Positions 1 to 7,242 of a DNA stretch of 10,855 nt are shown piece after piece. The stretch is from JAFGTE01 sp043800105 (GTDB taxonomy: Bacteria > Patescibacteriota > Gracilibacteria > UM-FILTER-43-11): the NCBI GenBank assembly GCA_043800105.1, contig JAZDNJ010000089.1, forward strand, positions 1 through 10,855. Reading direction: 5' to 3'. Below the pieces are notes generated by a model that saw only the letters and a list, made by a program, of their open reading frames with translations, did not search any database and was not told the DNA's origin. How positions within the stretch are numbered: position 1 is the stretch's first letter; each line of letters begins with the position of its first letter. The translations under genes were made by a program, and so were the position numbers.

Positions 1-2272
1 GGCTAAGGGTCTTGTTATAGATTTCGTTGTAGCTCGCGTCATAAATCGAAACCTTCGCGTCAAAGTTTTTAGGAACGCTGATGATGCCGTTTTTGTCGCG
101 GACGCGGGTAAGGCCCTTAAAGTAAACGGTATCTCCCGGGCGGTAGGCCTGACGTTCGGTATAAAGGTAGGCGTCCATTTCATACTCACCCTGCTCCGGG
201 CCGCGGAACGAGTCACGCAGGCCGAAGTTCCATGGTTCCAGGCCGTTATTCCAGTTACTGCCCAAAAATGTAAAATCTCCATTTTTGGTGGCGGTGACCC
301 AGAACTCGGGACTCCATTCATTGTTGTTGCTCTGAAATTGTTTCAGGTCGATTTCGGTTTCAAAAAAGCCTTCGTTATCCGTTTTACCCGTTAAAACTTT
401 ATTGCCTTTCAGGTTGTAAAAGACAATGTCGGCCTCGGCGACTGGCGCCCCCGTCTGCATGCTGACCAGCCAGACCAAGGCTTTATTGCCGGAATATTTT
501 AAAGTCAGGGCATTGTTGGTCAGGCTGAAATACTGGTATGTAATGATGGGCTTGTTGTTCTCGTACGTGGAAACAAACTCCGGTGTCTGAACGCGCATGG
601 CGTAAATGCCGGGAATCAGTTTACTGCCCCGTTCTTTTTCGATGTCAAAATTAATGATTTCAGTTATGTTCGGCTGGTTGGCAGTTTTGAGGCTGAATTT
701 TTGATAGCCGATAAGTTCAGGAAAGTTCGGAGCATACTCCCAGTTGTCTTTTTGGTTCTGGCGGATATGGATGAATTTTTCGAAGGGGACTCTGGCTACC
801 TCCAAATCAATACGGCTTATGTTGACCGCTTCAAAAGGGTAAATAGGCGTCCGGTCTTTTTCGAAAATTCCGAACTCACCCTTGCTCAGGATTTCCAGAT
901 TCGGTTCAAGGGCAGCGGTGGTAAATTCCTGAGTATATGGCTCAATAAGCTCCTGGCCGAAATTGTCCTTTACCTGGTTGGTTAAAGTCAGCTTATAAGC
1001 CGTACTGGGCTTCAGGTTGGTGTAAATATACAGTTCGCGGTTGTCAGACCACTCGCTGGTTTTGAGCTCCACTTCATCCCAGCCTTCCGGTGTCGGCTCA
1101 AGGATGAGATTGCCTTTCAGCGTTTCGTTGTCGACAGGATTACTGAATTCCAGAAAGAGCCGTTCGTAGGTGTTTTCGAATTTGTTTACTTTAAGGTCGC
1201 CTACGGTAGAAAGGTTCAGAACAAAATCCGCCATACTTCCCAAATCGCCCTTGGCTCCTTTAATGTCTTTGCTTACCGTGACCTGATAAGCGGTATTCAG
1301 GCTGAGGGGTTTTACGGGAACCACCATCAGTTTATTCCTGTTCTCCTGTTTTTTCTCGTCCACCTCGTCGTAGCCGTACTTTAAATCAAATGAGAGCTCG
1401 ATGGGTTTGTCTTCTGTTATCTGACTGATTCTGATGTTATTGATGGCTTTTTCCAGTTCCATTTCCTGATTAAAGCTCAGTGTGATTTTGGTATCCGGGC
1501 CATTCAGGTCATAATAGTCGTAAGGGTCGGTACCGACAACTTCCGGCCGCACGGTTTCAAAGTTCCATGAAAAATCCTCAAGCGTTTTGTCGCCGTTTAT
1601 GGTGGTGATGCCTTTGGGCACACTCACCGTATAAGTGGTGGCGGGTGTCAGTTTATTGCCGGGTGTGAATTCAACTGTTGTGGTTCCAAGCCAGCGCCAT
1701 TCTCCGTTAACAGCAGGTGTGATGGTAACGGGCCAGATGCCGGGATACTTTTTGACGCCGCTGCCCTGAACCGCCGAAAGCGGAATAATAGGCCTGTCAA
1801 AAACCAGGTGAATTTTGGATTTAGGATCGATGTCAGTGGCGTCCGATGATGGGTAATTTGAGGAAAGAACCGGCGGACCGGCCACGGTGAAGCGGTACTC
1901 AGTGTCTTTGTTGATTGGGGCTCCGCTGGCGTATTTGGCCGTCCGATTTACGGTAAAGGTGTAGGTTTCTCCTTTTTTCAGTTCCTCATTCGGTTCGAAA
2001 ACCATGGTGTTACCTTCCCATGTCGCTTCTCCGGCAATGGGCGCGTCCATATTTTCTTTCAGGCTTTCGGTATCCATTTTTTCGGGAAAGGTCATGCGAA
2101 GTGATGATGTTTCACTGACCTTCTGATGCCCTTCAAAAATTATGCTTTCAGGCGCTGGCAGAATACCGCCCCCTTTCCGCTGGCTGACCAGCAGGCCGGT
2201 AACAATAATAATCAGCAGAAGGCCAAATATAACCTGCATCTTTCTGCTGCGGGAATCTTTCGTCTTTTCCAT
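1..2272 (-). CDS. Membrane-anchored bacterial alpha-2-macroglobulin-like protein (N-terminal part; runs off the window)
   Basis: The frame is open from ATG at 2272 to the window edge (757 codons), so the C-terminal part lies outside. Residues about 1-12 are charged, followed by a hydrophobic segment at about 13-30 (IFGLLLIIIVTGLLV). There is no lipobox cysteine, so this looks like an uncleaved signal anchor rather than a lipoprotein. Residues about 42-455 hold four successive Ig-like modules resembling Big_5. Their boundaries fall near 133, 240 and 357, each ending in a strand such as YRFTVAG, WNFETV or QEFTTA. After about 455 come macroglobulin-like domains, and residues about 700-716 carry the alpha-2-macroglobulin MG2 signature RQAYRPGDTVYFKG. 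Bacterial members trap or inhibit proteases at the cell surface; that role is inferred from the family. The thioester motif (CxEQ) would lie outside the window, so its presence is unknown. The product probably faces outward. No clear Shine-Dalgarno precedes the ATG. Confidence 0.86.
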   Translation of the reverse strand, partial: MEKTKDSRSRKMQVIFGLLLIIIVTGLLVSQRKGGGILPAPESIIFEGHQKVSETSSLRMTFPEKMDTESLKENMDAPIAGEATWEGNTMVFEPNEELKKGETYTFTVNRTAKYASGAPINKDTEYRFTVAGPPVLSSNYPSSDATDIDPKSKIHLVFDRPIIPLSAVQGSGVKKYPGIWPVTITPAVNGEWRWLGTTTVEFTPGNKLTPATTYTVSVPKGITTINGDKTLEDFSWNFETVRPEVVGTDPYDYYDLNGPDTKITLSFNQEMELEKAINNIRISQITEDKPIELSFDLKYGYDEVDEKKQENRNKLMVVPVKPLSLNTAYQVTVSKDIKGAKGDLGSMADFVLNLSTVGDLKVNKFENTYERLFLEFSNPVDNETLKGNLILEPTPEGWDEVELKTSEWSDNRELYIYTNLKPSTAYKLTLTNQVKDNFGQELIEPYTQEFTTAALEPNLEILSKGEFGIFEKDRTPIYPFEAVNISRIDLEVARVPFEKFIHIRQNQKDNWEYAPNFPELIGYQKFSLKTANQPNITEIINFDIEKERGSKLIPGIYAMRVQTPEFVSTYENNKPIITYQYFSLTNNALTLKYSGNKALVWLVSMQTGAPVAEADIVFYNLKGNKVLTGKTDNEGFFETEIDLKQFQSNNNEWSPEFWVTATKNGDFTFLGSNWNNGLEPWNFGLRDSFRGPEQGEYEMDAYLYTERQAYRPGDTVYFKGLTRVRDKNGIISVPKNFDAKVSIYDASYNEIYNKTLS

Positions 2273-2281
2273 GGTCTTTAG

Positions 2282-2309
2282 ATTATGAAATACTCTTTGA
2301 TTCTATCAA
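2282..2309 (-). promoter_or_regulatory. Candidate promoter for the alpha-2-macroglobulin gene
   Basis: On the minus strand TTGATA (2304-2309) and CATAAT (2282-2287) are separated by 16 bp, each one mismatch from the sigma70 consensus. Transcription would begin near 2275, leaving only about 3 nt before the ATG at 2272, that is, a leaderless or near-leaderless message. A competing minus-strand TATAAT lies at 2332-2337 with a poor -35 (TTTGTA, 2355-2360) and would give a leader of about 50 nt. Confidence 0.45.
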
Positions 2310-2322
2310 TTTTCCGATTATT

Positions 2323-2331
2323 TGGTATACT
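2323..2331 (+). promoter_or_regulatory. Extended -10 promoter for purN-femX
   Basis: TGG followed by TATACT (2326-2331) makes an extended -10 element. No good -35 sits at the usual distance (TTGATT at 2297-2302 is 23 bp away), as is common for extended -10 promoters. The expected start near 2338 gives a leader of about 32 nt without a Shine-Dalgarno. This site rules out an upstream in-frame ATG at 2322 as the purN start, because that ATG would lie before the transcription start. Confidence 0.55.
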
Positions 2332-2369
2332 ATTATAGTGTTATTGTCATCTTTTACAAACGCTTTATT

Positions 2370-2972
2370 ATGCCATACAAAATTGCCATACTGTCGTCCA
2401 CCAATGGAACGAATTTACAGTCTTTCATCGAGGCCCGTGACCGCGGAGAACTGGAAGACATTGAAATCTGCTGTCTGATTACCGATAAGGCCATGTGCGG
2501 GGCGGCCGGAAAAGCCCGGGCCGCGGGAATCAAGGTTTATTTTATAGACCCCAGGCCCGTCAGCCGGGAAACCTACGATCAGTCCGTGGCTGACACGCTG
2601 GCTTTCTTTGATGTTGATCTGGTGGTGCTTGGCGGTTATATGAAAATCCTGGGGCCTGCCGTGACGGATAAATATCGTGGGAAAATTCTGAACGTTCACC
2701 CCAGCCTGCTGCCCAAGTTTGCCGGCAGAATGGACATAAACGTGCATCAGGCGGTTCTGGATGCGGGTGAAACCGAAACCGGCATGACAATTCATCAGGT
2801 GACGGAAGAGGTGGATGCAGGCGAGATCATTCTTCAAAAAAAAGTTGCGGTGGAACCGGGCGACACGGCCGAAAGTCTGAAAGAAAAGGTGCAGGCACTC
2901 GAAAAAGAATGGTATCCCAAAGTGGTGAAGGCGATGGCGGAAGGCGGGGACCCCAAAAAACTTATGTCTTAA
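2370..2972 (+). CDS. purN: Phosphoribosylglycinamide formyltransferase (GART, PurN)
   Basis: The 200-aa product transfers the formyl group of 10-formyl-tetrahydrofolate to GAR, giving FGAR in de novo purine synthesis (cytosol). The N-terminal phosphate-binding loop reads SSTNGTNLQ (residues 9-17). The catalytic triad of the family is visible: N108 and H110 in LNVHPSLLP, and D149 in EEVDAGEIILQ. Length matches the usual 190-215 aa. ATG 2370 is chosen because the protein then begins MPYKIAILSS, as family members do; the 16-codon extension to ATG 2322 is hydrophobic, lacks family similarity and overlaps the promoter. After LLPKF the loop reads AGRMDINVHQAV, slightly longer than the YPGLHTHRQA of E. 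coli. No other pur gene is in the window. The femX-like gene follows after 8 nt, so the two are probably cotranscribed. Confidence 0.93.
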   Translation: MPYKIAILSSTNGTNLQSFIEARDRGELEDIEICCLITDKAMCGAAGKARAAGIKVYFIDPRPVSRETYDQSVADTLAFFDVDLVVLGGYMKILGPAVTDKYRGKILNVHPSLLPKFAGRMDINVHQAVLDAGETETGMTIHQVTEEVDAGEIILQKKVAVEPGDTAESLKEKVQALEKEWYPKVVKAMAEGGDPKKLMS

Positions 2973-2980
2973 GCCGGCTG

Positions 2981-3883
2981 ATGAAAGACTGGAAGGATTA
3001 CAAATACCGGAGTCTTTGGCAGCATCCATTGTGGGATACTTTTATGCAGTCTGTCGGCAGGCGGACCTGGCGATTCGAGAATGACGGCGCGCGGGCTATT
3101 GCGGTCAAACACAGCATGCCGTTAAATCTTTGCTGGCTTGAAGTGCCAAGGGGCCCTCTTTTTGAAGATCAGGAGTCTCTGCAAAAAATTCTTGAAGAGA
3201 TACGGCATGCTGCTGAAGCGGAAAAGGCTGTTTTTGTAAGAATGTCTTCATATCAGAAGCTTCCCCTTAACCTTCCCGACACCGGATTTGACCGCCATCC
3301 GCAGACCAGTCTGGTTATCGATCTGAGCGTGAGCGAGGAAGAAATTTTGGCGCAGATGAAGCAAAAGGGGCGTTACAACATTAAAGTGGCCGAAAAACAC
3401 GATGTGAAAATCGAAGTGAGCAATGATGTCAACAGTTTTTATCACCTGCTCAAAAAAACCGGTGAACGCGATGATTTTGGGATTCACGGAAAAGAATATT
3501 ATGAAAAACTTCTGATGACCATGGGAGACCACGCTCAGTTACTGATGGCCCGTTACGAAGAAAGGGTGGTGGCAGGCGGGATTTTTGTGTATCTCGATGA
3601 GTGGGGGATTTATTATTACGGGGCCTCCGATAATCATTACCGCAATGTGATGGCGCCATACCTGTTACAGTGGGAAGCAATTAAAGAAGCCAAAAAACGT
3701 GGGTGTAAGTATTACGATTTTCTGGGCATCGCTCCTGAAGGTGCGGTAAAGCACCCCTGGCTGGGTGTAACCGAGTTCAAAAAAAAGTTCGGCGGTGAAG
3801 TAGTTGATTATCCAAAGGCGAAGGATCTGGTTTTGAGGCCCTTTTGGTACTTTTTATATAAGCTGGCCAAGAGAAAAACTTAG
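2981..3883 (+). CDS. FemAB/FemX-type peptidoglycan interpeptide-bridge aminoacyltransferase
   Basis: This 300-aa protein resembles FemA/FemB/FemX enzymes, which add amino acids from aminoacyl-tRNA to the stem peptide of lipid-linked peptidoglycan precursors. Two GNAT-like halves are expected. Visible hallmarks are the N-terminal W-Q-H-P-x-W segment (13-18), QTSLVIDL (108-115), the KGRYNIKVAEKH block (129-140), VVAGGIFVY (197-204), the YYYGAS strand (211-216), LLQWEAIKEAKKRGCKYYDFLGI (228-250) and the terminal HPWLGVTEFKKKFGG (258-272). No long coiled-coil arm is evident between the halves, as in FemX-like single-domain-pair members rather than FemA. ATG 2981 is preferred; it lies 8 nt after the purN stop, and the in-frame upstream extension to 2909 lies wholly inside purN and is not Fem-like. 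No Shine-Dalgarno is visible, so translational coupling to purN is plausible. The amino acid added cannot be told from sequence. Confidence 0.88.
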   Translation: MKDWKDYKYRSLWQHPLWDTFMQSVGRRTWRFENDGARAIAVKHSMPLNLCWLEVPRGPLFEDQESLQKILEEIRHAAEAEKAVFVRMSSYQKLPLNLPDTGFDRHPQTSLVIDLSVSEEEILAQMKQKGRYNIKVAEKHDVKIEVSNDVNSFYHLLKKTGERDDFGIHGKEYYEKLLMTMGDHAQLLMARYEERVVAGGIFVYLDEWGIYYYGASDNHYRNVMAPYLLQWEAIKEAKKRGCKYYDFLGIAPEGAVKHPWLGVTEFKKKFGGEVVDYPKAKDLVLRPFWYFLYKLAKRKT

Positions 3884-5454
3884 ATCAAAAATATTGTGAC
3901 AATGCCCGCGATCACTCCATAAATCAGCATAGGTATCACGGTTTTTCTGATGATTTTGCCTTCCACGTTCATCAGGCCCAGTACAGAACAGACCGCTACG
4001 ATATTGTTTATGCAGACCATATTGCCCATTGCGCCTCCCACGGATTGAGCGGCCAGAATGGTGGTCAGATTTAAATGCAGGCTGGTAGCGATGCTTTGCT
4101 GAATACCGCCAAAAGTCAGATTGGAAACCGTGTTGGAACCGGAGAAAAACGAGCCAAGGCCTCCCAGATAGGCGGAAAAATACTGCCAGTAACCGCCTGT
4201 CAAATCCGCCAGTGAACGGCCGATGGTTAGCGAAAGGGCTTTGTCCCCGTCGACCAGTAAAAGTTTCACAAAAACCAGAGCGGCCAAAAGCGCGATGATA
4301 GGTTTCTTCATTCGCTGCCAGGACTGGGACCAGCTTGTCTTAATGGCTTTGGCGCTGCTTTTGTAAATCAGGAAGGCAATCAAACTGACAACAAAAAAAG
4401 GAATGATTGATGGCACATAAAGCATGGCATGGGAAAAATTGGTGCCGGTCCCCAGAATATTTTTTAGCTGGAGCACCAGTGAAGGGCTGAGCAGAAAGTC
4501 GGCAACCGGTTGCAGACTGAAACTGAGCGAGTGGGCGGAAGAGGTGAGTAATGCTTTTAAGCCAATGGCCGGAATGCGGGTAATCAGAAGCAAAAGAACT
4601 GTGCCCCACAGAGGGAAGGTGGCTTTGGTAATGGCGCCCAATGAAATCTTATCGGCCCTGATTTTTTTCGTCTTTTCCAGTCCGATACCCATTTTGGCAA
4701 TCCAGACTGAAAGTATCAGGCCTATGAAACCGCCAAAAATAGCTGGGAATTCATAACTGCTTTGCGCCAGTAAAACGTAAGGAATCACGCAGGCCAGAAT
4801 GCTCAGGTAAATGAAGAGCAGGTTCTTTCTGATTTCTTTAAAGCTGACCACAAAACGCAGGGCGATTATGGGAATGACGAGGGCGGCCACGGTATGAATG
4901 ATGGCGGACTTTGCTCCGATTTCGATCAGCTGTGGATCGGTAAGGCCAAGCTGGCCCAGTCCGAACCAGACCGGTGTGCCCACGGCGCCAAAGGTGACCG
5001 GCACCGAATTCATAATCAGGGTTAGCATGGCCACGCTTAGCGCCGGAAAGCCGAGCCCTACCAAAAGCGGGGCTGCCAAAGCGGCAGGCGTGCCAAAGCC
5101 CGAGGCTCCTTCAATCAAAAAGGCAAAAGCCCAGCCTATGATCATGATCTGAGCGACTTTGTTTCCGGTAATGCCGTTGAGCCAGTTACGCACCACTTCC
5201 ATTCCGCCCGTGTTTTCCATAGTGCGGAACAGGAAAATAGCGCCCCATATCACCAGTATGGGCGTCCAGGCAGTCAGCAGACCGTCGATCAGGGTGGCGT
5301 TCATGAGTTTAAGATCCGAACCGAAATACAGAATTTTGAGCAGGTACAAAAGTAAGGCTACCAGCGGAAGCGCCATGTGGGACGGCATTGACCTTTTTTT
5401 CGTCATCAGCCAGATCAGTATCGCGATGGGCGAAACAGCGATGATGGTGTTCAT
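3880..5454 (-). CDS. lctP: L-lactate permease family transporter (LctP/LldP/LutP)
   Basis: A 524-aa polytopic membrane protein of the lactate permease family (E. coli LldP is about 550 aa), which imports lactate or glycolate by proton symport. Twelve or more hydrophobic stretches cover the length. Family blocks are intact: EGASGFGTPAALAAPLL (115-131), NSVPVTFGAVGTPVWFG (149-165), GGLGSFFSGSNTVSN (431-445) and AAQSVGGAMGNMVC (468-481). The start at 5454 places a hydrophobic segment immediately (MNTIIAVSPIAILIWL); no Shine-Dalgarno is seen, only the A/T-rich leader. The gene is monocistronic, divergent from yjbQ and convergent with femX, overlapping its end by 4 nt. No lactate dehydrogenase or lutABC gene is in the window, so the exact substrate is inferred from family only. 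Confidence 0.93.
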   Translation of the reverse strand: MNTIIAVSPIAILIWLMTKKRSMPSHMALPLVALLLYLLKILYFGSDLKLMNATLIDGLLTAWTPILVIWGAIFLFRTMENTGGMEVVRNWLNGITGNKVAQIMIIGWAFAFLIEGASGFGTPAALAAPLLVGLGFPALSVAMLTLIMNSVPVTFGAVGTPVWFGLGQLGLTDPQLIEIGAKSAIIHTVAALVIPIIALRFVVSFKEIRKNLLFIYLSILACVIPYVLLAQSSYEFPAIFGGFIGLILSVWIAKMGIGLEKTKKIRADKISLGAITKATFPLWGTVLLLLITRIPAIGLKALLTSSAHSLSFSLQPVADFLLSPSLVLQLKNILGTGTNFSHAMLYVPSIIPFFVVSLIAFLIYKSSAKAIKTSWSQSWQRMKKPIIALLAALVFVKLLLVDGDKALSLTIGRSLADLTGGYWQYFSAYLGGLGSFFSGSNTVSNLTFGGIQQSIATSLHLNLTTILAAQSVGGAMGNMVCINNIVAVCSVLGLMNVEGKIIRKTVIPMLIYGVIAGIVTIFLI

Positions 5455-5479
5455 TTTTTATTTATATTATCTAAATCAA

Positions 5480-5488
5480 ATCATACCA
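5480..5488 (-). promoter_or_regulatory. Candidate extended -10 promoter for lctP
   Basis: On the minus strand TGG is followed by TATGAT (5480-5485), an extended -10. The predicted start near 5474 gives a leader of about 20 nt before ATG 5454. No good -35 is visible. It lies back to back with the yjbQ -10 (5491-5496), so RNA polymerase could occupy only one at a time. Confidence 0.4.
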
Positions 5489-5490
5489 TA

Positions 5491-5496
5491 TATAAT
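5491..5496 (+). promoter_or_regulatory. -10 box (TATAAT) of yjbQ, giving a near-leaderless mRNA
   Basis: A perfect TATAAT lies 11 nt before ATG 5508. Transcription would begin around 5503, leaving about 5 nt of leader. The -35 candidate TTATCT (5467-5472, 18-bp spacer) matches the consensus poorly. Confidence 0.5.
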
Positions 5497-5507
5497 AGGT
5501 TCGTCTT

Positions 5508-5891
5508 ATGCACATTTATCAACTTGAAACCAAAGGCAGAGACGCCATGATCAATATCGATCGCCCGGTACGGCAGGCGGTTGAGGATTTGGGAATAAAA
5601 GACGGCATCGTTACCGTTTACTGCCCGCATTCCACGGCTGGCGTTACCATAAACGAAAGCGATGACCCGGCGGTTCAGAAAGACATTATTCGCCGCCTGA
5701 ATGATCTGGTCCCCCTGAATCTTGAATACGGTCACGCGGAAGGTAATTCCGACGCGCACATCAAAGCCGCCCTTATCGGCAGTTCCGTTCAGGTGCCGGT
5801 AGTCAAAGGGCAGATCCGGCTTGGCCGCTGGCAGGCCATTTACTTCTGTGAATTTGACGGTCCCCGCAAGCGCGAAATCTGGATAAAGTGA
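5508..5891 (+). CDS. yjbQ: YjbQ/UPF0047 family protein (secondary thiamine-phosphate synthase-like)
   Basis: A 127-aa protein covering the full YjbQ (UPF0047, TIGR00149) domain. Hallmarks are CPHSTAGVTINESDDP (residues about 44-59), LVPLNLEYGHAEGNSDAHIK (about 67-86), VPVVKGQIRLGRWQAIYFCEFDGPRKR (about 97-123). The conserved histidines and acidic residues form the trimer's metal-binding pocket in solved family members. Weak thiamine-phosphate synthase activity has been reported for E. coli YjbQ; the physiological role remains unclear, so the enzyme name is tentative. ATG 5508 is the natural start because MHIYQLETKGRDAMINI aligns with family N-termini. It has its own TATAAT 11 nt upstream. Its TGA abuts the asnS stop in the palindrome TGATCA. 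No thiamine genes are nearby. Confidence 0.92.
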   Translation: MHIYQLETKGRDAMINIDRPVRQAVEDLGIKDGIVTVYCPHSTAGVTINESDDPAVQKDIIRRLNDLVPLNLEYGHAEGNSDAHIKAALIGSSVQVPVVKGQIRLGRWQAIYFCEFDGPRKREIWIK

Positions 5892-7187
5892 TCAGGGCCG
5901 CAGGCGGTTAATAAGCCTAGGGAAGGGAATTGTTTCGCGAATGTGATGAGTGCCGGTGATCCAGCCGGTGATCCTTTCGAGGCCGTAACCGAATCCGCTG
6001 TGGGGCACAGTACCGTATTTTCTTAAATCCAGATACCAGCCGAAGACTTTTGGATCAAGGCCGTGCTCCCCGATTCTTTTCAGCATGACTTCCAGATCGT
6101 CTTCACGCTGGGAGCCGCCGATGATTTCGCCATATCCCTCGGGCGCCAGCAGATCGCAGTTCAGGCAGAAGTTCTCATTTTCCGGGTCGCGCTTCATATA
6201 AAAAGCCTTCACTTCGGCCGGATATTTTTCCACAAAAATCGGCTGGTCATATTTTTGTGTCAGCAGGGTTTCGTCGTCGGCGCCCAGGTCGTGATTCGGC
6301 TGGATGTCGGAACCCATTTCACGCAATTCTTTCACGACTTCGGCATGGGTTTTACGGATAAAGGGCGCTTTGATTTTTTTGAGTGGTTCGATGTCGCGTT
6401 CCAGGATTTCCAGTTCTTTTAAATTCTTTTCGAGGACGCGTTTGAGGATGTGCATAACCAGTTCCTCCTGAAACTTCATGTTCATTCCGTGGTCGCAGTA
6501 GGCCATCTCAGCATCCATCATCCAGAACTCAGTCAGGTGCCGGCGGGTCTTACTTTTTTCCGCCCGGAACACTGGGCCGAAATCAAACACGCGGCCATGG
6601 GCCATTATGGCGGCTTCTAAATACAGCTGTCCGGACTGACTGAGGTAGGCGGTGTCCTCGTCAAAATAATTGATCTCAAAAAGCTCGGTTGTCCCTTCAC
6701 AGGCGTTTGGCGTTAAGATAGGGGAATCAATTTTAATGAAATCATTGGCTTCAAAATATTCGTAGGTGGCGTTTATAATGGTATTTCTCACGCGCTGAAT
6801 GGCCCACTGTTTGGATGAACGCAGCCATAGGTGGCGGTTGTCTAACAGAAATTCCGGGCCGTGTTCTTTTTTACTTATTGGGTATTCTTCAGCCGGAATC
6901 TGAAGAGGTTCAATTTTTTTGACGACCATCTCAAAAACGTCTTCATGTTTGGGGTGTTTATTGATGATGCCGGTCACCTTGAGTGAAGTTTCGGCAGTCA
7001 GTTTTTCGGCCGTTTTCATGGCTTCTTTTCCGCTTTCGTTTTCTGTCACAATGCCCTGCATAAAACCGGTGCCGTCGCGCAATTGCAGAAAATAAATCTT
7101 CCCGCTGCCGCGACGGTTGTACATCCAGCCTTCCAGCGTCACTTCCTTACCCACAAAATCGCGGGCGTTTTTTATTCGAAAAGTCAT
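5892..7187 (-). CDS. asnS: Asparaginyl-tRNA synthetase, archaeal-like type
   Basis: This class IIb synthetase (431 aa) charges tRNA-Asn with asparagine. An N-terminal OB-fold anticodon-binding domain spans about 1-100 (VTLEGWMYNRRGSGKIYFLQLRDG). Motif 1 lies near 150-170 (IKIDSPILTPNACEGTTELF). Motif 2 is at 207-230 (FRAEKSKTRRHLTEFW), and motif 3 at 398-412 (GFGYGLERITGWITG, Arg405). CDLLAPEGYGEIIGGSQRED (344-363) favours AsnRS over AspRS. The form FYMKRDPE...LLAPEGYGEIIGGSQ and the short length resemble archaeal-type AsnRS rather than the 466-aa E. coli enzyme (FRAENSNTSRHLAEFW). If this is right, the cell can make Asn-tRNA directly without depending on GatCAB transamidation. ATG 7187 is preceded by AGGAA (7192-7196), the clearest Shine-Dalgarno in the window. 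The sunset-domain gene lies 55 bp upstream on the same strand. Confidence 0.92.
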   Translation of the reverse strand: MTFRIKNARDFVGKEVTLEGWMYNRRGSGKIYFLQLRDGTGFMQGIVTENESGKEAMKTAEKLTAETSLKVTGIINKHPKHEDVFEMVVKKIEPLQIPAEEYPISKKEHGPEFLLDNRHLWLRSSKQWAIQRVRNTIINATYEYFEANDFIKIDSPILTPNACEGTTELFEINYFDEDTAYLSQSGQLYLEAAIMAHGRVFDFGPVFRAEKSKTRRHLTEFWMMDAEMAYCDHGMNMKFQEELVMHILKRVLEKNLKELEILERDIEPLKKIKAPFIRKTHAEVVKELREMGSDIQPNHDLGADDETLLTQKYDQPIFVEKYPAEVKAFYMKRDPENENFCLNCDLLAPEGYGEIIGGSQREDDLEVMLKRIGEHGLDPKVFGWYLDLRKYGTVPHSGFGYGLERITGWITGTHHIRETIPFPRLINRLRP

Positions 7188-7191
7188 AATG

Positions 7192-7196
7192 TTCCT
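7192..7196 (-). promoter_or_regulatory. Shine-Dalgarno site of asnS
   Basis: AGGAA on the minus strand ends 4 nt before ATG 7187, supporting this start. It is notable because most other genes in the window lack such a site. Confidence 0.6.
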
Positions 7197-7211
7197 TTAT
7201 TAAACAGGGAC

Positions 7212-7217
7212 ATTATA
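7212..7217 (-). promoter_or_regulatory. Candidate -10 box (TATAAT) for asnS
   Basis: The minus-strand reading of 7212-7217 is a perfect TATAAT in the 55-bp gap upstream of asnS. The -35 at 17 bp is poor (TTCCCC, 7235-7240). Transcription from about 7205 would give a leader of about 18 nt containing the AGGAA ribosome site. asnS may therefore be expressed both from here and by read-through from the upstream gene. Confidence 0.45.
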
Positions 7218-7242
7218 AGCAAGATACCTTTATGGGGGAAGT

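Noticed and set aside
701..985. Plus-strand open frame of 94 codons inside the alpha-2-macroglobulin gene.
   Set aside because: It is antisense to the continuous minus-strand domain structure and has no recognisable motif or start signals.
2322..2369. Possible 16-codon N-terminal extension of purN from ATG 2322.
   Set aside because: It overlaps the extended -10 element, precedes the predicted transcription start and has no similarity to PurN N-termini.
2415..3029. Long minus-strand open frame (204 codons) opposite purN.
   Set aside because: It is antisense to a clear PurN with all catalytic residues; the translation is rich in H, F and R as expected for a shadow frame and shows no family motif.
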